A stretch of DNA of 37,000 nucleotides from contig JAJKJU010000348.1 of assembly GCA_021153565.1 (NCBI GenBank), forward strand, positions 1 through 37,000. Reading direction: 5' to 3'. Positions within the stretch are counted from its first letter, which is position 1, and every line of letters starts with the position of its first letter. This document shows positions 15,840 to 25,492 of the stretch, piece after piece. The DNA is from Rhizobacter sp. (GTDB taxonomy: Bacteria; Pseudomonadota; Gammaproteobacteria; Burkholderiales; Burkholderiaceae_C). The translations under genes and the position numbers were made by a program. The notes beneath the pieces were generated by a model. It was not told the origin of the DNA. It saw nothing but the letters and a program-made list of their open reading frames with translations, and did not search any database.

Positions 15840-16520
15840 TCAAGGGACCATCAATCGCAGCGCAGCGTCCAGGAATTCAGTCGGCGCACGCTTGAATCCC
15901 GAGCGCGCGTAGCGCTGGAGACGCCCGACAGCGAACGCGGTCAGCACCGAGGCCTGAGCATTGGCATCGACGGTCGGAGTCGCCGACCCAGCCGCTTCGG
16001 CGGCGACTCGCAGGCTCTGGCGCAGCTGCGATTCGATGCGGTCGAAGAACTGGTTCATACGGGCCAGCAACCGATCGTTTTCGAACACCAGCGCATCACC
16101 CACCATCACGCGGGTCATGCCAGGGTTCTTTTCACCGAATTGCAGCAGCACTGCGAGGATCTTTTGCGCCTGAACGGAACCAACTTCCTCATGTTCGATG
16201 ATCTGGTTGGCGAGCGTGAACACGCTTTGCTCGATGAACTCGATCAGCCCCTCGAACATCTGTGCCTTGCTTGCAAAGTGGCGATACAGGGCCGCTTCGG
16301 ACACATCCAGCTTGCTGGCCAGCGCCGCGGTGGTGATACGGTCGGCACCCGGCTGTTCGAGCATGGAAGCCAGCGTTTGCAAAATCTGCACGCGGCGCTC
16401 ACCCGGCTTGGGACGCTTTCGCCCCCCCGCCGGACCCGTGACCACGCTCGCAGCGATCTCAGCGCCTGTGACGTTCACAGGGACGGTGTCTTCGGGTGTG
16501 TGCTCAGTCTGAGTTGTCAT
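15840..16520 (-). CDS. slmA: SlmA, TetR-type nucleoid occlusion factor
   Basis: SlmA binds specific chromosomal sites and blocks FtsZ assembly over the nucleoid. From the ATG at 16520 the protein has 226 residues. After a low-complexity N-terminal ~40 residues comes KPGERRVQILQTLASMLEQP and the helix-turn-helix ITTAALASKLDVSEAALYRH followed by FASKAQMFEGLIEFIE, characteristic of SlmA/TtmA within TetR. An upstream extension of the frame lacks homology. Its start overlaps the end of the HAD gene by 17 bases. In Comamonadaceae the argB-HAD-slmA order is common and supports the call. Confidence 0.87.
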   Translation of the reverse strand: MTTQTEHTPEDTVPVNVTGAEIAASVVTGPAGGRKRPKPGERRVQILQTLASMLEQPGADRITTAALASKLDVSEAALYRHFASKAQMFEGLIEFIEQSVFTLANQIIEHEEVGSVQAQKILAVLLQFGEKNPGMTRVMVGDALVFENDRLLARMNQFFDRIESQLRQSLRVAAEAAGSATPTVDANAQASVLTAFAVGRLQRYARSGFKRAPTEFLDAALRLMVP

Positions 16521-17220
16521 CGCGAATGCACCAAATCGAGCGCAAAGCTTGTATCCGGTTGATTCTGGCACACACATATGCAGGCTTAGGGCAAGGGTGA
16601 ATGCCAACTTTTATGCATTCGCCCGGGGCGTGAATTGCGGCACGAAGGTAACGTTGCATCCAGACCGTGCGCATCCCGACTCGACGGGCGGAACGCTGAT
16701 GATCCAACGTGTCCTCGACCAGTACGCATCGGCTCGGGCGGGTCTTGAGCCGCGCCGCAACGTGGCGAAGCATGCGCGCGTCGGGTTTGGGCCGATGCTG
16801 GCTGAACATCGTCATGTCATCGATGCTGATGATTCCGTCGAACAGGCCGGTCAGTCGCAAGGTGTCAAGCACCCGCAGCGTGTACGAGCGCGGCGCGTTG
16901 GTCAGGATGAACTTGCGCCCCGGCAGGCGCTTCAGTGCGGCGCGATCATGCGCGCTCATGCGCAGGCGTTGCTCCAGGCCGGGCAACTGATGAGTCTCTT
17001 CAAGAAAGTGCGATGCCTTCACGCCGTGGTGCCTGACCAGACCGAGCAGCGTCGCCCCATAGCGCTTCCAGTACTGCAGCCGCAAGGCGTTGGCGTCCAC
17101 CGCGGGCATTTCCAGATGCTCCACGATATATGCCGTCATCGCCTCCGTAGTTGGGCCGAAGGCGGCGTACGAGGCATCGTGAAGGGTGTTATCGAGGTCG
17201 AACAGCCAGGTCGTCGGCAA
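16504..17220 (-). CDS. HAD-family pyrimidine 5'-nucleotidase
   Basis: This 238-residue protein begins TTWLFDLDNTLHDASYAAFG, the DxDxT nucleophile motif of haloacid dehalogenase phosphatases. LPGRKFILTNAPRSYTLRVL contains motif II, and the acidic motif IV is in CVLVEDTLDHQRSAR after PKPDARML. The family (SDT1/PhoX-like "pyrimidine 5'-nucleotidase") dephosphorylates UMP/CMP. The C-terminal ~20 residues after AYVCARINRIQAL are unusual and overlap the slmA start. The upstream spacer holds the 81-bp tandem repeat. Confidence 0.88.
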   Translation of the reverse strand: MPTTWLFDLDNTLHDASYAAFGPTTEAMTAYIVEHLEMPAVDANALRLQYWKRYGATLLGLVRHHGVKASHFLEETHQLPGLEQRLRMSAHDRAALKRLPGRKFILTNAPRSYTLRVLDTLRLTGLFDGIISIDDMTMFSQHRPKPDARMLRHVAARLKTRPSRCVLVEDTLDHQRSARRVGMRTVWMQRYLRAAIHAPGECIKVGIHPCPKPAYVCARINRIQALRSIWCIRDDNSD

Positions 17221-17303
17221 ATTGTGGTGCTCGAAAGCTTCAAAGCCCCAATCGAACCAATAGGACAGCCCGAAGCAGAAGCGCCAGCGACTGCAACATC
17301 AAG

Positions 17304-17484
17304 CCACGCCCGCGGATCCGGCTCTGCCGGTCCGCCAGGTGGCGCCCCTTGGGGGCAGGAGCGCCAGCGACTGGGGGGCCCAATCCACGCCCGCGGATCC
17401 GGCTCTGCCGGTCCGCCGGGTGGCGCCCCTTGGGGGCAGGAGCGCCAGCGACTAGGGGGCCCAATCCACTGGGGGGCCCAATCC
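17304..17484. repeat. 81-bp tandem repeat (R3), two full units and a partial third
   Basis: Unit 1 (17304-17384) and unit 2 (17385-17465) start CCACGCCCGCGGATCCGG and differ at only a few bases. A third partial unit CCACTGGGGGGCCCAATCC lies at 17466-17484. A segment similar to the unit end (GCGCCAGCGACTG) occurs just upstream at 17281-17293, suggesting an earlier copy. Each unit has GGCGCCCCTTGGGGGC, a potential hairpin. The array fills the 268-bp gap between the HAD gene and argB. The 81-bp period is a multiple of three, but I see no real coding gene over it. Confidence 0.92.
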
Positions 17485-17488
17485 CTTT

Positions 17489-18577
<1,089 letters not shown>

Positions 18578-18592
18578 TCAGGAGGATTATTG

Positions 18593-19222
18593 ATGCGTGC
18601 TCTCTTGGCAGCCCTGCTGCTGACCTGCTCGATCGCCCAAGCCGGAACATTCAGCGTCAGCGTGACGAGTCCCAGCTTGCAACTTCGCGACCTCGATCCG
18701 AACGACGGTGTGACGCCGGAGCTCACGCTCCTTTTCGGCACCTCCCTCGCCGACTGGAACACGCCCCATTTCTGCGGCGGTGAATTCTGGTCGAACTACA
18801 GCCACTCGACGTCATGCTCCATGGCGGGCCTCACGGGCACGCTGAGCGCGCACAGCGCCATTGAATGGAATGGCATCCTGACGGTAGACACCCACCTATT
18901 CAGGTCGTCGACCGACAATGAATACTTGACCATCCTTGGCGGCGGACACGGCCACACCGACACGGCCAGCAACTCACAGTTCGAATGGCCACCCTACCTA
19001 CTCTTTGGCGATACCCACGAGTCAGAGGCCGTCTCCCTGTTCCTGCGCAATGACACCGATGCGCCGACGCATTTCGACATGGAACTCGGATTTAGGGCGA
19101 TGGAGCAGAATTCGGACATCCCGCAACCCGTGCCGGAACCATCGACATACCTGTTGATGCTGGGCGGTCTTGCCCTGCTCCCGTTGGTGCGCCGCAGGCG
19201 CGCAGGAAATCGCAGTCAGTAA
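18593..19222 (+). CDS. PEP-CTERM sorting-domain exported protein
   Basis: The 209-residue protein has an N-terminal Sec signal peptide ([17 protein letters not shown]) and at the C-terminus the complete PEP-CTERM tripartite signal: VPEP at the start, a hydrophobic helix ([15 protein letters not shown]) and a basic cluster (RRRR). Such proteins are exported, then cleaved by an exosortase and often linked to exopolysaccharide. The mature part has two cysteines and is rich in Thr/Ser/His ([12 protein letters not shown]), and I do not recognise a fold. No exosortase gene is in this window. The ribosome-binding site AGGAGG is strong. The last 7 bases overlap ruvC on the other strand. Confidence 0.88.
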   Translation: MRALLAALLLTCSIAQAGTFSVSVTSPSLQLRDLDPNDGVTPELTLLFGTSLADWNTPHFCGGEFWSNYSHSTSCSMAGLTGTLSAHSAIEWNGILTVDTHLFRSSTDNEYLTILGGGHGHTDTASNSQFEWPPYLLFGDTHESEAVSLFLRNDTDAPTHFDMELGFRAMEQNSDIPQPVPEPSTYLLMLGGLALLPLVRRRRAGNRSQ

Positions 19223-19767
19223 GTCCGGCCGCGCCGGTACTGGGCATGGGCCCGGCGCGCGAGCGTCGTGCCCTTTTGCATGGCGGCGAAGGATGAGCCC
19301 GCGTGCGCATGGCAAATGGCCAGACCCAAGGCATCGGCTGCATCCTTGCCCGGCAGGCCCGGCAGATTCAAAAGGCGCATCACCATTTCCTGCACCTGTT
19401 CCTTGCGGGCTTGGCCGTGGCCGACGATTGCCTTCTTCATCTGCAGCGCGGTGTACTCGGACACGTCCAAGTCGTTCGACACGAGTGCCGTGAGCGCCGC
19501 GCCGCGTGCCTGGCCGAGCATGAGTGTGGACTGAGGGTTCACGTTCACGAAGACGATCTCCACGGCCGCGCAAGTCGGTCGGTAGCGGCCGGTGACCTCG
19601 CGCACGCCGTCGAAAATGATCTTGAGTCGGGCCGGCAATTGGCCGATGTCGACAGCATCAGTCTTGATCGTGCCGCTGGCAACGTAGTGCAAGTGCGCGC
19701 CCTCTGTTTCAACGACACCGAAGCCGGTGGTTCGTAAGCCTGGGTCGATGCCGAGAATGCGCGTCAC
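19216..19767 (-). CDS. ruvC: Holliday junction resolvase RuvC
   Basis: RuvC is the dimeric endonuclease that cuts Holliday junctions bound by RuvAB. I choose the GTG at 19767 (GAGG 8 bases upstream), since the protein then begins [20 protein letters not shown], with the first catalytic Asp in GIDPG. Other acidic catalytic residues are in [17 protein letters not shown] and in [16 protein letters not shown]. It has 183 residues, normal for the family. A longer frame to 19830 has no ATG with homology. It is separated from purH by the two lipid genes and a half R1 repeat. Confidence 0.95.
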   Translation of the reverse strand: MTRILGIDPGLRTTGFGVVETEGAHLHYVASGTIKTDAVDIGQLPARLKIIFDGVREVTGRYRPTCAAVEIVFVNVNPQSTLMLGQARGAALTALVSNDLDVSEYTALQMKKAIVGHGQARKEQVQEMVMRLLNLPGLPGKDAADALGLAICHAHAGSSFAAMQKGTTLARRAHAQYRRGRTY

Positions 19768-19822
19768 CTGATCGACCTCGAACGAGCAATTACAAAATCT
19801 GATGGATGAACGCGACCATATG

Positions 19823-19925
19823 AGGCGCAAAGTGCAGCCATGGCCGGGCTATGGCGAGCATTTGCAACGACGAGCAGGGGTCTTTTGGCGTGATGAGTGG
19901 GCATGATCGAAAAACTCTGCCTTTC
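19823..19925 (-). repeat. R1 hairpin repeat, truncated copy B
   Basis: Read on the minus strand, this matches the left arm and centre of R1: TTTTTCGATCATGCCC, then CATCACGCCAAAAGACCCCTG, AAATGCTCGCCATAGCC and CTTTGCGCCT. The right arm is absent and is replaced by unrelated sequence near 19822, 55 bases before the ruvC start. It begins within about 20 bases of the cdsA-like stop, so it is again placed at a gene 3' end. Confidence 0.85.
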
Positions 19926-19944
19926 AGTGCACCCGGGCAAAGAA

Positions 19945-20913
19945 TCAAAGTCCAAAGTACCAGCGCACGGCGTGAAAAAACACCGGCGCCGAAAAGCACA
20001 ACGGCGCAACCCGATCCAGCAACCCCACCGCGCCCGTGACCGAGGCCTTGCCACCCCAGCTTCTCACCCCTGCATCACGCTTGAGCGCCTTCATCACGAA
20101 CTCGCCCAACGTACCCGTCCCACCGGCGATGAGACCCATCACCAAGGCAGGAATCGGCTTGAACGGCGTGGCCCAGTAGAGCAATGCACCCACGAACGCT
20201 GCCACACCCGCCCCGATGGCCCAGGCTCGCCATGAGAACGATCGGCTGATCGCGCGAGCAACCGGCCGGCGGCGAAGGCGGCGCGTGGCGAACTCCTGCG
20301 CAATCTGAGCGCAAGCAACAACGACGACCAGGTAGAAGACAAGGAAGGCGCCCCGCCCCTCGTATTCGGGCAGATCAATCAGCAGCAGGGCCGGCGCATG
20401 GCTCATGCCGTAGATGCAGACCATGATTCCCCACTGAATCTTCGATGTGCGCTCCAGAAATCGCTGCGGATCGTTGCCGATAGCGCTGATCACCGGAATT
20501 GCGAAGAACACGTAGACCGGAATGAACACCGTAAAGAGATCGAGTCTCTGGCTTCCCGCGAGCACGAACTGGAAGGGCAACACGAAGAAGAACGCCAGCA
20601 AGAGGCCGCGGTGATCGGCTCGTCGCGTTTGCGTGAGCGTGATGAATTCGCGGAAGGCGATGAAAGACACGAGGCCGAAGAGCAGGGTCGCAACGATGGC
20701 GCCGAGCACCCATGAAATCCAGAAGATCACTGCACCCCACCACACCGCGCGCAGGTCACGCTTGAACTGCTCGTGGCGTTCTTGCAGCTCAGGCGATAGA
20801 TCGCGAATCGTGCGGCCCACTTCAACGATCGTGACCAGCGCGAGGACGCCGAAGAGCGCGAGGAACAGCAGGCCCACCTGCTGGGTGATGTTCAAGTCCC
20901 GAAGCGCGCCCAT
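19945..20913 (-). CDS. CdsA-like membrane protein (phosphatidate cytidylyltransferase family)
   Basis: The protein has 322 residues with about eight hydrophobic segments and the overall CdsA layout. CdsA makes CDP-diacylglycerol from phosphatidate and CTP. The family signature near the C-terminus is only partly present: ALKRDAGVRSWGGKASVTGA, then VGLLDRVAPLCFSAPVFFH, where the usual KD, HGG and DRxD elements read RS, AVG and DRVA. I therefore doubt that it has normal activity, or it belongs to a divergent subgroup. It directly follows a lysophosphatidate-acyltransferase-like gene (one-base overlap), as YnbB-type proteins often sit with lipid genes. A canonical cdsA is expected elsewhere in the genome. 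Confidence 0.75.
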   Translation of the reverse strand: MGALRDLNITQQVGLLFLALFGVLALVTIVEVGRTIRDLSPELQERHEQFKRDLRAVWWGAVIFWISWVLGAIVATLLFGLVSFIAFREFITLTQTRRADHRGLLLAFFFVLPFQFVLAGSQRLDLFTVFIPVYVFFAIPVISAIGNDPQRFLERTSKIQWGIMVCIYGMSHAPALLLIDLPEYEGRGAFLVFYLVVVVACAQIAQEFATRRLRRRPVARAISRSFSWRAWAIGAGVAAFVGALLYWATPFKPIPALVMGLIAGGTGTLGEFVMKALKRDAGVRSWGGKASVTGAVGLLDRVAPLCFSAPVFFHAVRWYFGL

Positions 20914-21530
20914 CAGCGGATGCTCCTCAGCGCCAGCACCGCATCGCGAGCGCGTGCAAGGAAGATGCGCTTGTCTTCACCCCGTTCGAGTTGAATTGGC
21001 GCGCCGAAGGTCACCGAGCAGAGGATGGGCACCGGCACCACTTCTCCCTTGGGCATGACACGCTGCACGTTGTCGATCCAGGCGGGAACGAGTTGTACAT
21101 TCGGGAATTGCTCGGCGAGGTGATAAAGCCCCGACTTGAAAGGCATCGGGTCGCCCTTGTTGCCGCGTGTGCCTTCGGGAAAGATCACGAGCGAGTCGCC
21201 ATGGCTCAAGGCTTCGACGAGGGGCTCGAGCGGATCCTGGTCGTCAATGCGCTGGCGCGAGACGTAGACGGCGTTGAAGATTTCCCGGGTGATCCAGTGT
21301 TTGAGCTTGCTGGACGTCCAGTAGTCACGAGCGGCGATAGGCCGTGTGATGGAGCGCAAGTCGCTCGGCAAGGCCGCCCAGATCAATACCCAGTCGAAGT
21401 GGCTCTGGTGGTTGGCGAAGTAGATGCGCTGTTCAGCCTTGGGCGGGCAGCCGTACCAGTGGCCCTGTGCGCCAGTGATGAGGCGGGCGAGGAATGCGAG
21501 AAAAAGACCGGCTGCCTCAGGAAGTTTCAT
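20913..21530 (-). CDS. 1-acyl-sn-glycerol-3-phosphate acyltransferase-like (PlsC family)
   Basis: This 205-residue protein has the acyltransferase motifs NHQSHFDWVLIWAALP (HX4D catalytic) and VIFPEGTRGNKGDPMPFKSG. It probably transfers an acyl group to a lysophospholipid or related acceptor at the inner membrane. An N-terminal hydrophobic stretch (AAGLFLAFLARLITGAQGHW) could be a membrane anchor. Its stop overlaps the start of the CdsA-like gene by one base, so the two are translationally coupled. Its start follows purH by two bases. Confidence 0.88.
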   Translation of the reverse strand: MKLPEAAGLFLAFLARLITGAQGHWYGCPPKAEQRIYFANHQSHFDWVLIWAALPSDLRSITRPIAARDYWTSSKLKHWITREIFNAVYVSRQRIDDQDPLEPLVEALSHGDSLVIFPEGTRGNKGDPMPFKSGLYHLAEQFPNVQLVPAWIDNVQRVMPKGEVVPVPILCSVTFGAPIQLERGEDKRIFLARARDAVLALRSIR

Positions 21531-21532
21531 CC

Positions 21533-23113
21533 TCAGTGCCTGAAGTGCCGGACGCCGGTCAGGACCATCGCAATGCCGCGCTCGTTCGCTGCAGCGATCA
21601 CTTCATCATCGCGCACGCTGCCGCCCGGCTGAATCACGCAAGTGGCGCCCGCTTCGCACACCACATCCAACCCATCGCGGAACGGGAAGAAGGCATCGCT
21701 CGCCACCGCCGACCCCTTCAACGACAAGCCGGCATTCTCTGCCTTGATGCTCGCGATACGCGCCGAGTCGATGCGGCTCATCTGCCCCGCGCCGACGCCT
21801 AACGTCATTTCACCGCCACAGAAGACGATGGCGTTGCTCTTCACGTACTTCGCGACCTTCCACGCAAAAAGCATGTCGTTCATCTGCGCTTCGCTCGGCA
21901 GCAGCGTCGTCACGACCTTCAGTTCTCCCGCTTGCACTTCGCGGTTGTCGGCCGTCTGGATCAACAGGCCCGAACCCACGCGCTTCACGTCCTGCGCATT
22001 GCGGCCCTGGTCCCACGCCGTCGCGCCGCCCTTGGGCAAAGCGATCTGCAGCACGCGCGTGTTGGCCTTGGCGGCAAACACCAGCAAAGCTTCGGGCGTG
22101 AAGCTCGGGGCGATCAGCACTTCGACGAACTGCTTGGCAACAAGCTGCGCCGCAGTCGCGTCGAGTTCGCAGTTGAAGGCGATGATGCCGCCGAAGGCGG
22201 AGGTCGGGTCGGTCTTGAAGGCCTTGGCATAGGCCTCGGCCGGACCCGCGCCCATGGCCACGCCGCAGGGGTTGGCGTGCTTCACGATGACGCAGGCGGG
22301 CGTGTCGAAACTCTTTACGCATTCCCATGCGGCGTCGGCATCGGCAATGTTGTTGTACGAGAGTTCCTTGCCTTGCAATTGCTTGGCCGTGACCAGCGAG
22401 CCGGGAGCGGGATGCTGGTCGCGATAGAACGCTGCTGTCTGATGCGGGTTCTCGCCGTAGCGCAGGTCTTGCAGCTTGATGAAGCGGGCGTTGCTTTGCG
22501 CGGGGTATTCGCTACGCGTTCCGTCGACTTTCAGGGACGACAGATAGTCGCTGATCGCGCCGTCGTAATTGGAGATGCGATTGAAGGCCGCCACCGATAG
22601 CGCGAACTTGGTCGCCTGGGTCACGCTGCCCGACTCCTTCAGTTCCGCCAGCACCTGCGCGTACTGCGACGAGTCAGTGAGTACCGCCACGTCCTTCCAG
22701 TTCTTGGCGGCAGAGCGAACCATCGCTGGTCCGCCAATGTCGATGTTCTCAATTGCGTCTTCGAGCGTGCAGCCGGGCTTGGCCACGGTCGCTTCAAAGG
22801 GGTAGAGATTCACCACCAGCAAATCGATGGTGTCGATCCTGTGTTCCTTGATCGCCGCCATGTGCGCCGGCACGTCTCGGCGTGCGAGCAGGCCGCCATG
22901 GATCTTTGGATGCAAGGTCTTCACGCGCCCGTCGAGCATCTCCGGAAAGCCCGTGTGGTCGGCGACTTCGGTGACAGGCAGGCCCGCATCCGCCAGCAGC
23001 TTGGCGGTACCGCCGGTGGACAGGAGCTTTACGCCCAAGCCGTGCAGTTCACGTGCGAATTCGAGAACGCCGGCTTTATCGGAGACGGAGACAAGGGCGG
23101 TGAGTTGGGTCAT
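21533..23113 (-). CDS. purH: Bifunctional AICAR transformylase/IMP cyclohydrolase PurH
   Basis: PurH performs the last two steps of inosinate synthesis. The protein (526 residues from the ATG at 23113; a GTG at 23122 overlapping the fis stop is an alternative) begins [20 protein letters not shown] and carries the IMP cyclohydrolase domain ([18 protein letters not shown], residues 60-80). The C-terminal transformylase part has [29 protein letters not shown] with its catalytic Lys-His, and [18 protein letters not shown]. Length and motifs are complete. The gene lies five bases after fis, and fis-purH is a conserved pair. Confidence 0.97.
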   Translation of the reverse strand: MTQLTALVSVSDKAGVLEFARELHGLGVKLLSTGGTAKLLADAGLPVTEVADHTGFPEMLDGRVKTLHPKIHGGLLARRDVPAHMAAIKEHRIDTIDLLVVNLYPFEATVAKPGCTLEDAIENIDIGGPAMVRSAAKNWKDVAVLTDSSQYAQVLAELKESGSVTQATKFALSVAAFNRISNYDGAISDYLSSLKVDGTRSEYPAQSNARFIKLQDLRYGENPHQTAAFYRDQHPAPGSLVTAKQLQGKELSYNNIADADAAWECVKSFDTPACVIVKHANPCGVAMGAGPAEAYAKAFKTDPTSAFGGIIAFNCELDATAAQLVAKQFVEVLIAPSFTPEALLVFAAKANTRVLQIALPKGGATAWDQGRNAQDVKRVGSGLLIQTADNREVQAGELKVVTTLLPSEAQMNDMLFAWKVAKYVKSNAIVFCGGEMTLGVGAGQMSRIDSARIASIKAENAGLSLKGSAVASDAFFPFRDGLDVVCEAGATCVIQPGGSVRDDEVIAAANERGIAMVLTGVRHFRH

Positions 23114-23118
23114 TGGCG

Positions 23119-23355
23119 TCACGTGATCAATTTATGTTCGACGAGCTTGCGGCGAAGCGTGTTCCGGTTGATGCCGAGCCACTCCGCCGCACGGCTCTGG
23201 TTGCCTTCGGCATGTTTCATCACGACGTCGAGAAGCGGCTTCTCGACGACGTTGAAGATCATGTCGTACATCGCTGTCGGTTCTACACCGTGCAGGTCCT
23301 TGAAGTAGTTCTCCAGGCTGTCCCGGATGCACTCCTCGATGTGTTTCTTGCTCAT
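23119..23355 (-). CDS. fis: Fis-family DNA-binding protein
   Basis: The 78-residue protein ends with the Fis helix-turn-helix ([20 protein letters not shown] followed by RRKL). The N-terminal part ([20 protein letters not shown]) matches the short betaproteobacterial Fis rather than the full enteric beta-hairpin arm. Fis proteins bend DNA and control rRNA and metabolic promoters in fast growth. It overlaps dusB by four bases, which is the conserved dusB-fis operon, and precedes purH. Confidence 0.93.
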   Translation of the reverse strand: MSKKHIEECIRDSLENYFKDLHGVEPTAMYDMIFNVVEKPLLDVVMKHAEGNQSRAAEWLGINRNTLRRKLVEHKLIT

Positions 23356-24392
23356 GCTTGTTGTTTGATGACCGGTTCATTCGCTGCACCGGCAGAAGCG
23401 GGCAGCAGTAGATGCGTATCAGCGAGTTCGTCGAACCACTCAGTCACTGCGCGCACCTGGGCGTCGCACGATTCGAGCAGGTTCATCTCGGCGCAAAACG
23501 CTTCTCCTCCTGGCAAGGCGCGCACGGCCCACCCGATGTGCTTGCGTGCGGTGCGCACTCCGGCGTACTCCCCATAGAGGCCGTAGTGGTCCTCGAGGTG
23601 TTCGAGCAGCCAGCGCTTGGCTTGCACCACCTCGGGCGCGGCAAGGTGAACGCCCGTCGCGAGGAAGTGCGCGATCTCTCTGAATATCCACGGCCGGCCT
23701 TGCGCGGCACGGCCGATCATCACGGCGTCGGCACCAGTCAGGCGCAGCACCTCGCTTGCCTTTTCGGGCGAGTCGATATCGCCGTTGGCGACGACCGGGA
23801 TGCGCAAGGCCGCCTTGACCGCTGCGATGGTGTCGTACTCGGCCATCCCCTTGTAGCCTTGTTCACGAGTGCGTCCATGCACGGTCACCATCGCAATGCC
23901 GGCACTCTCTGCCGCACGTGCGATGCGCACGGCGTTGCGCTGCGCATCGCACCAGCCTGTGCGCATCTTCAAGGTGACTGGCACGTTTCGGGGGGCGCAT
24001 GCGGCCACCACCGCCTGGACGATTTCGACCGCCAGAGTCTCGTCCTGCATCAAGGCCGAGCCGGCCCACTTGTTGCAGACCTTCTTGGCCGGGCAGCCCA
24101 TGTTGATGTCGATGATCTGCGCGCCGCGGTCGATGTTGTAGGCGGCGGCCTCGGCCATCATGGCGGCATCCGTACCGGCGATTTGCACGGAGATCGGTGC
24201 GACCTCGCCCTCATGGTTCGCGCGGCGGCTCGTCTTCAGGCTCGTCCACAAATCCTTGCGCGAGGTCACCATCTCGCTCACCGCATAGCCCGCTCCAAGG
24301 CGCTTGCACAACTGGCGAAAGGGCCGATCCGTCACCCCGGCCATCGGCGCGACAAAGAGGCTGTTCGCCAGCTCGATGTGGCCAATTTTCAT
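23352..24392 (-). CDS. dusB: tRNA-dihydrouridine synthase DusB
   Basis: DusB reduces uridines in the tRNA D-loop using FMN. I start at the ATG at 24392 since the protein then begins MKIGHIELANSLFVAPMAGV followed by TDRPFRQLCK; upstream residues have no homology. The catalytic cysteine is in NMGCPAKKVCNKWAGSALM. Flavin-phosphate motifs are PVVANGDIDSPEKA and GADAVMIGRAAQGRPWIF. It has 346 residues. A very long open frame on the opposite strand is only a shadow. Confidence 0.95.
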   Translation of the reverse strand: MKIGHIELANSLFVAPMAGVTDRPFRQLCKRLGAGYAVSEMVTSRKDLWTSLKTSRRANHEGEVAPISVQIAGTDAAMMAEAAAYNIDRGAQIIDINMGCPAKKVCNKWAGSALMQDETLAVEIVQAVVAACAPRNVPVTLKMRTGWCDAQRNAVRIARAAESAGIAMVTVHGRTREQGYKGMAEYDTIAAVKAALRIPVVANGDIDSPEKASEVLRLTGADAVMIGRAAQGRPWIFREIAHFLATGVHLAAPEVVQAKRWLLEHLEDHYGLYGEYAGVRTARKHIGWAVRALPGGEAFCAEMNLLESCDAQVRAVTEWFDELADTHLLLPASAGAANEPVIKQQA

Positions 24393-24491
24393 AGGGAGTG
24401 GAAATGGAAGGGTGCTGAAAAAGGAGGCAGAAGTATAGCGGCTCGAATTTTGGTTTCCGGCGCCCATCACACCGTTCGCATAATGCATTTG

Positions 24492-24977
24492 ATGGATGCA
24501 TGGATTCAATCGCTGCTGGCTTTTCTCGCGTTGCCGAAATACGGACTCAGCACGATCTTCATCGTCGCCTTCATTTCGGCGACATTGCTGCCGCTCGGCT
24601 CCGAACCAGTGGTCTTCGGACTGATCCAATTGAACCCAAGCCTGTTCTGGCCGGCAATCCTGGTCGCTACGCTCGGCAACACGCTGGGCGGCGCCGTCAC
24701 CTGGTGGATGGGCTTCGGCGCGGAACGGGCGTACGAGCGTGTCACGCACGATGTCAGCGCTGCCCATCCTCGCGCACTGCGATGGCTCGAGAGATTTGGC
24801 GCGAAGGCCTGCCTGCTCGCATGGCTTCCCATCGTCGGCGATCCGCTGTGCGCCGTCGCCGGCTGGCTGCGCCTGCCCTTTTGGCCCTGCGTGTTCTATA
24901 TGTCCATTGGCAAGTTTGCTCGCTACGTCGTGATGACGGTCGGCTTGCTGGGCTTCTGGCAATGGTGGAACCTGTAA
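24492..24977 (+). CDS. YqaA-like small DedA/SNARE-associated membrane protein
   Basis: The protein (161 residues) resembles E. coli YqaA: FIVAFISATLLPLGSEPVVF, then ATLGNTLGGAVTWWMGFG, and ACLLAWLPIVGDPLCAVAGW followed by LRLPFWPCVFYMSIGKFARY. The family is small DedA-like membrane proteins, probably lipid or flippase-related, function not proven. Four or five membrane segments are expected. The ATG at 24492 fits the family start; a second ATG at 24483 is possible. No clear ribosome-binding site is seen. It is divergent from dusB, with about 100 bases between. Confidence 0.85.
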   Translation: MDAWIQSLLAFLALPKYGLSTIFIVAFISATLLPLGSEPVVFGLIQLNPSLFWPAILVATLGNTLGGAVTWWMGFGAERAYERVTHDVSAAHPRALRWLERFGAKACLLAWLPIVGDPLCAVAGWLRLPFWPCVFYMSIGKFARYVVMTVGLLGFWQWWNL

Positions 24978-25072
24978 CGTCAGGCTTCAGGACATTTCAG
25001 TAGCGCCTCAGGACTTGAGCCTCGCCAAAAGCGACAGTGGCATCACTGAATCAAGGAACGCCGGAGTCGCCA

Positions 25073-25486
25073 ATGAACGCAGCCACCGCCATGCAGATGT
25101 CCAACTCTCCCGTGATGCGGAAGCGGCACCGCCCGATGTCGTTGCTGGTTGCGCTCCTCGCGCAAAACCTCAAGGAGGTATCGCGTCAAACCGACGTGAT
25201 GGTGTGCCGCCAGCCCGCGTCCGACGTGCCCGTACCGGCATCGTGGCTCCCGTCCAGGCGCGAGTCGCGCGAGCCGTTGGATGCCCAGTGGGACGAGGAC
25301 ATGGTCGACTGGAAATCGGTCGGCACCAGCACCGACCAGCCTGAATACCTGGAGCACACCACCGAGCCACACCGCATCACTGTGACGCGCCTTGGAAGTA
25401 CCCGCCCGCCCATGCTGCTGTTCGGCGGTGTAGCCACCATCTCCCTCATCGGGTGGATCACTCTCGGGTGGATGGCTCTCGTTTGA
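25073..25486 (+). CDS. Hypothetical tail-anchored small protein
   Basis: A 137-residue protein of unknown function. The ATG at 25073 has GGAG seven bases upstream; an ATG at 25037 gives 12 more residues without a ribosome-binding site. After a basic, Met-rich N-terminus (MRKRHRPMSLLVALLAQNLK) comes a polar region without recognisable domain. The C-terminus has one hydrophobic segment (MLLFGGVATISLIGWITLGW) that would anchor it in the membrane. GC content and codon usage match its neighbours. It converges with the FAD oxidoreductase gene, six bases from its end. Confidence 0.6.
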   Translation: MNAATAMQMSNSPVMRKRHRPMSLLVALLAQNLKEVSRQTDVMVCRQPASDVPVPASWLPSRRESREPLDAQWDEDMVDWKSVGTSTDQPEYLEHTTEPHRITVTRLGSTRPPMLLFGGVATISLIGWITLGWMALV

Positions 25487-25492
25487 GGCGAG

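Noticed and set aside
17304-17484. CRISPR array
   Set aside because: The 81-bp units are directly adjacent without unique spacers; it is a tandem duplication.
23412-24491. Very long plus-strand open frame before yqaA
   Set aside because: It is antisense to dusB, has no homology, and exists because GC-rich codons leave few stops. The real gene begins at 24492.
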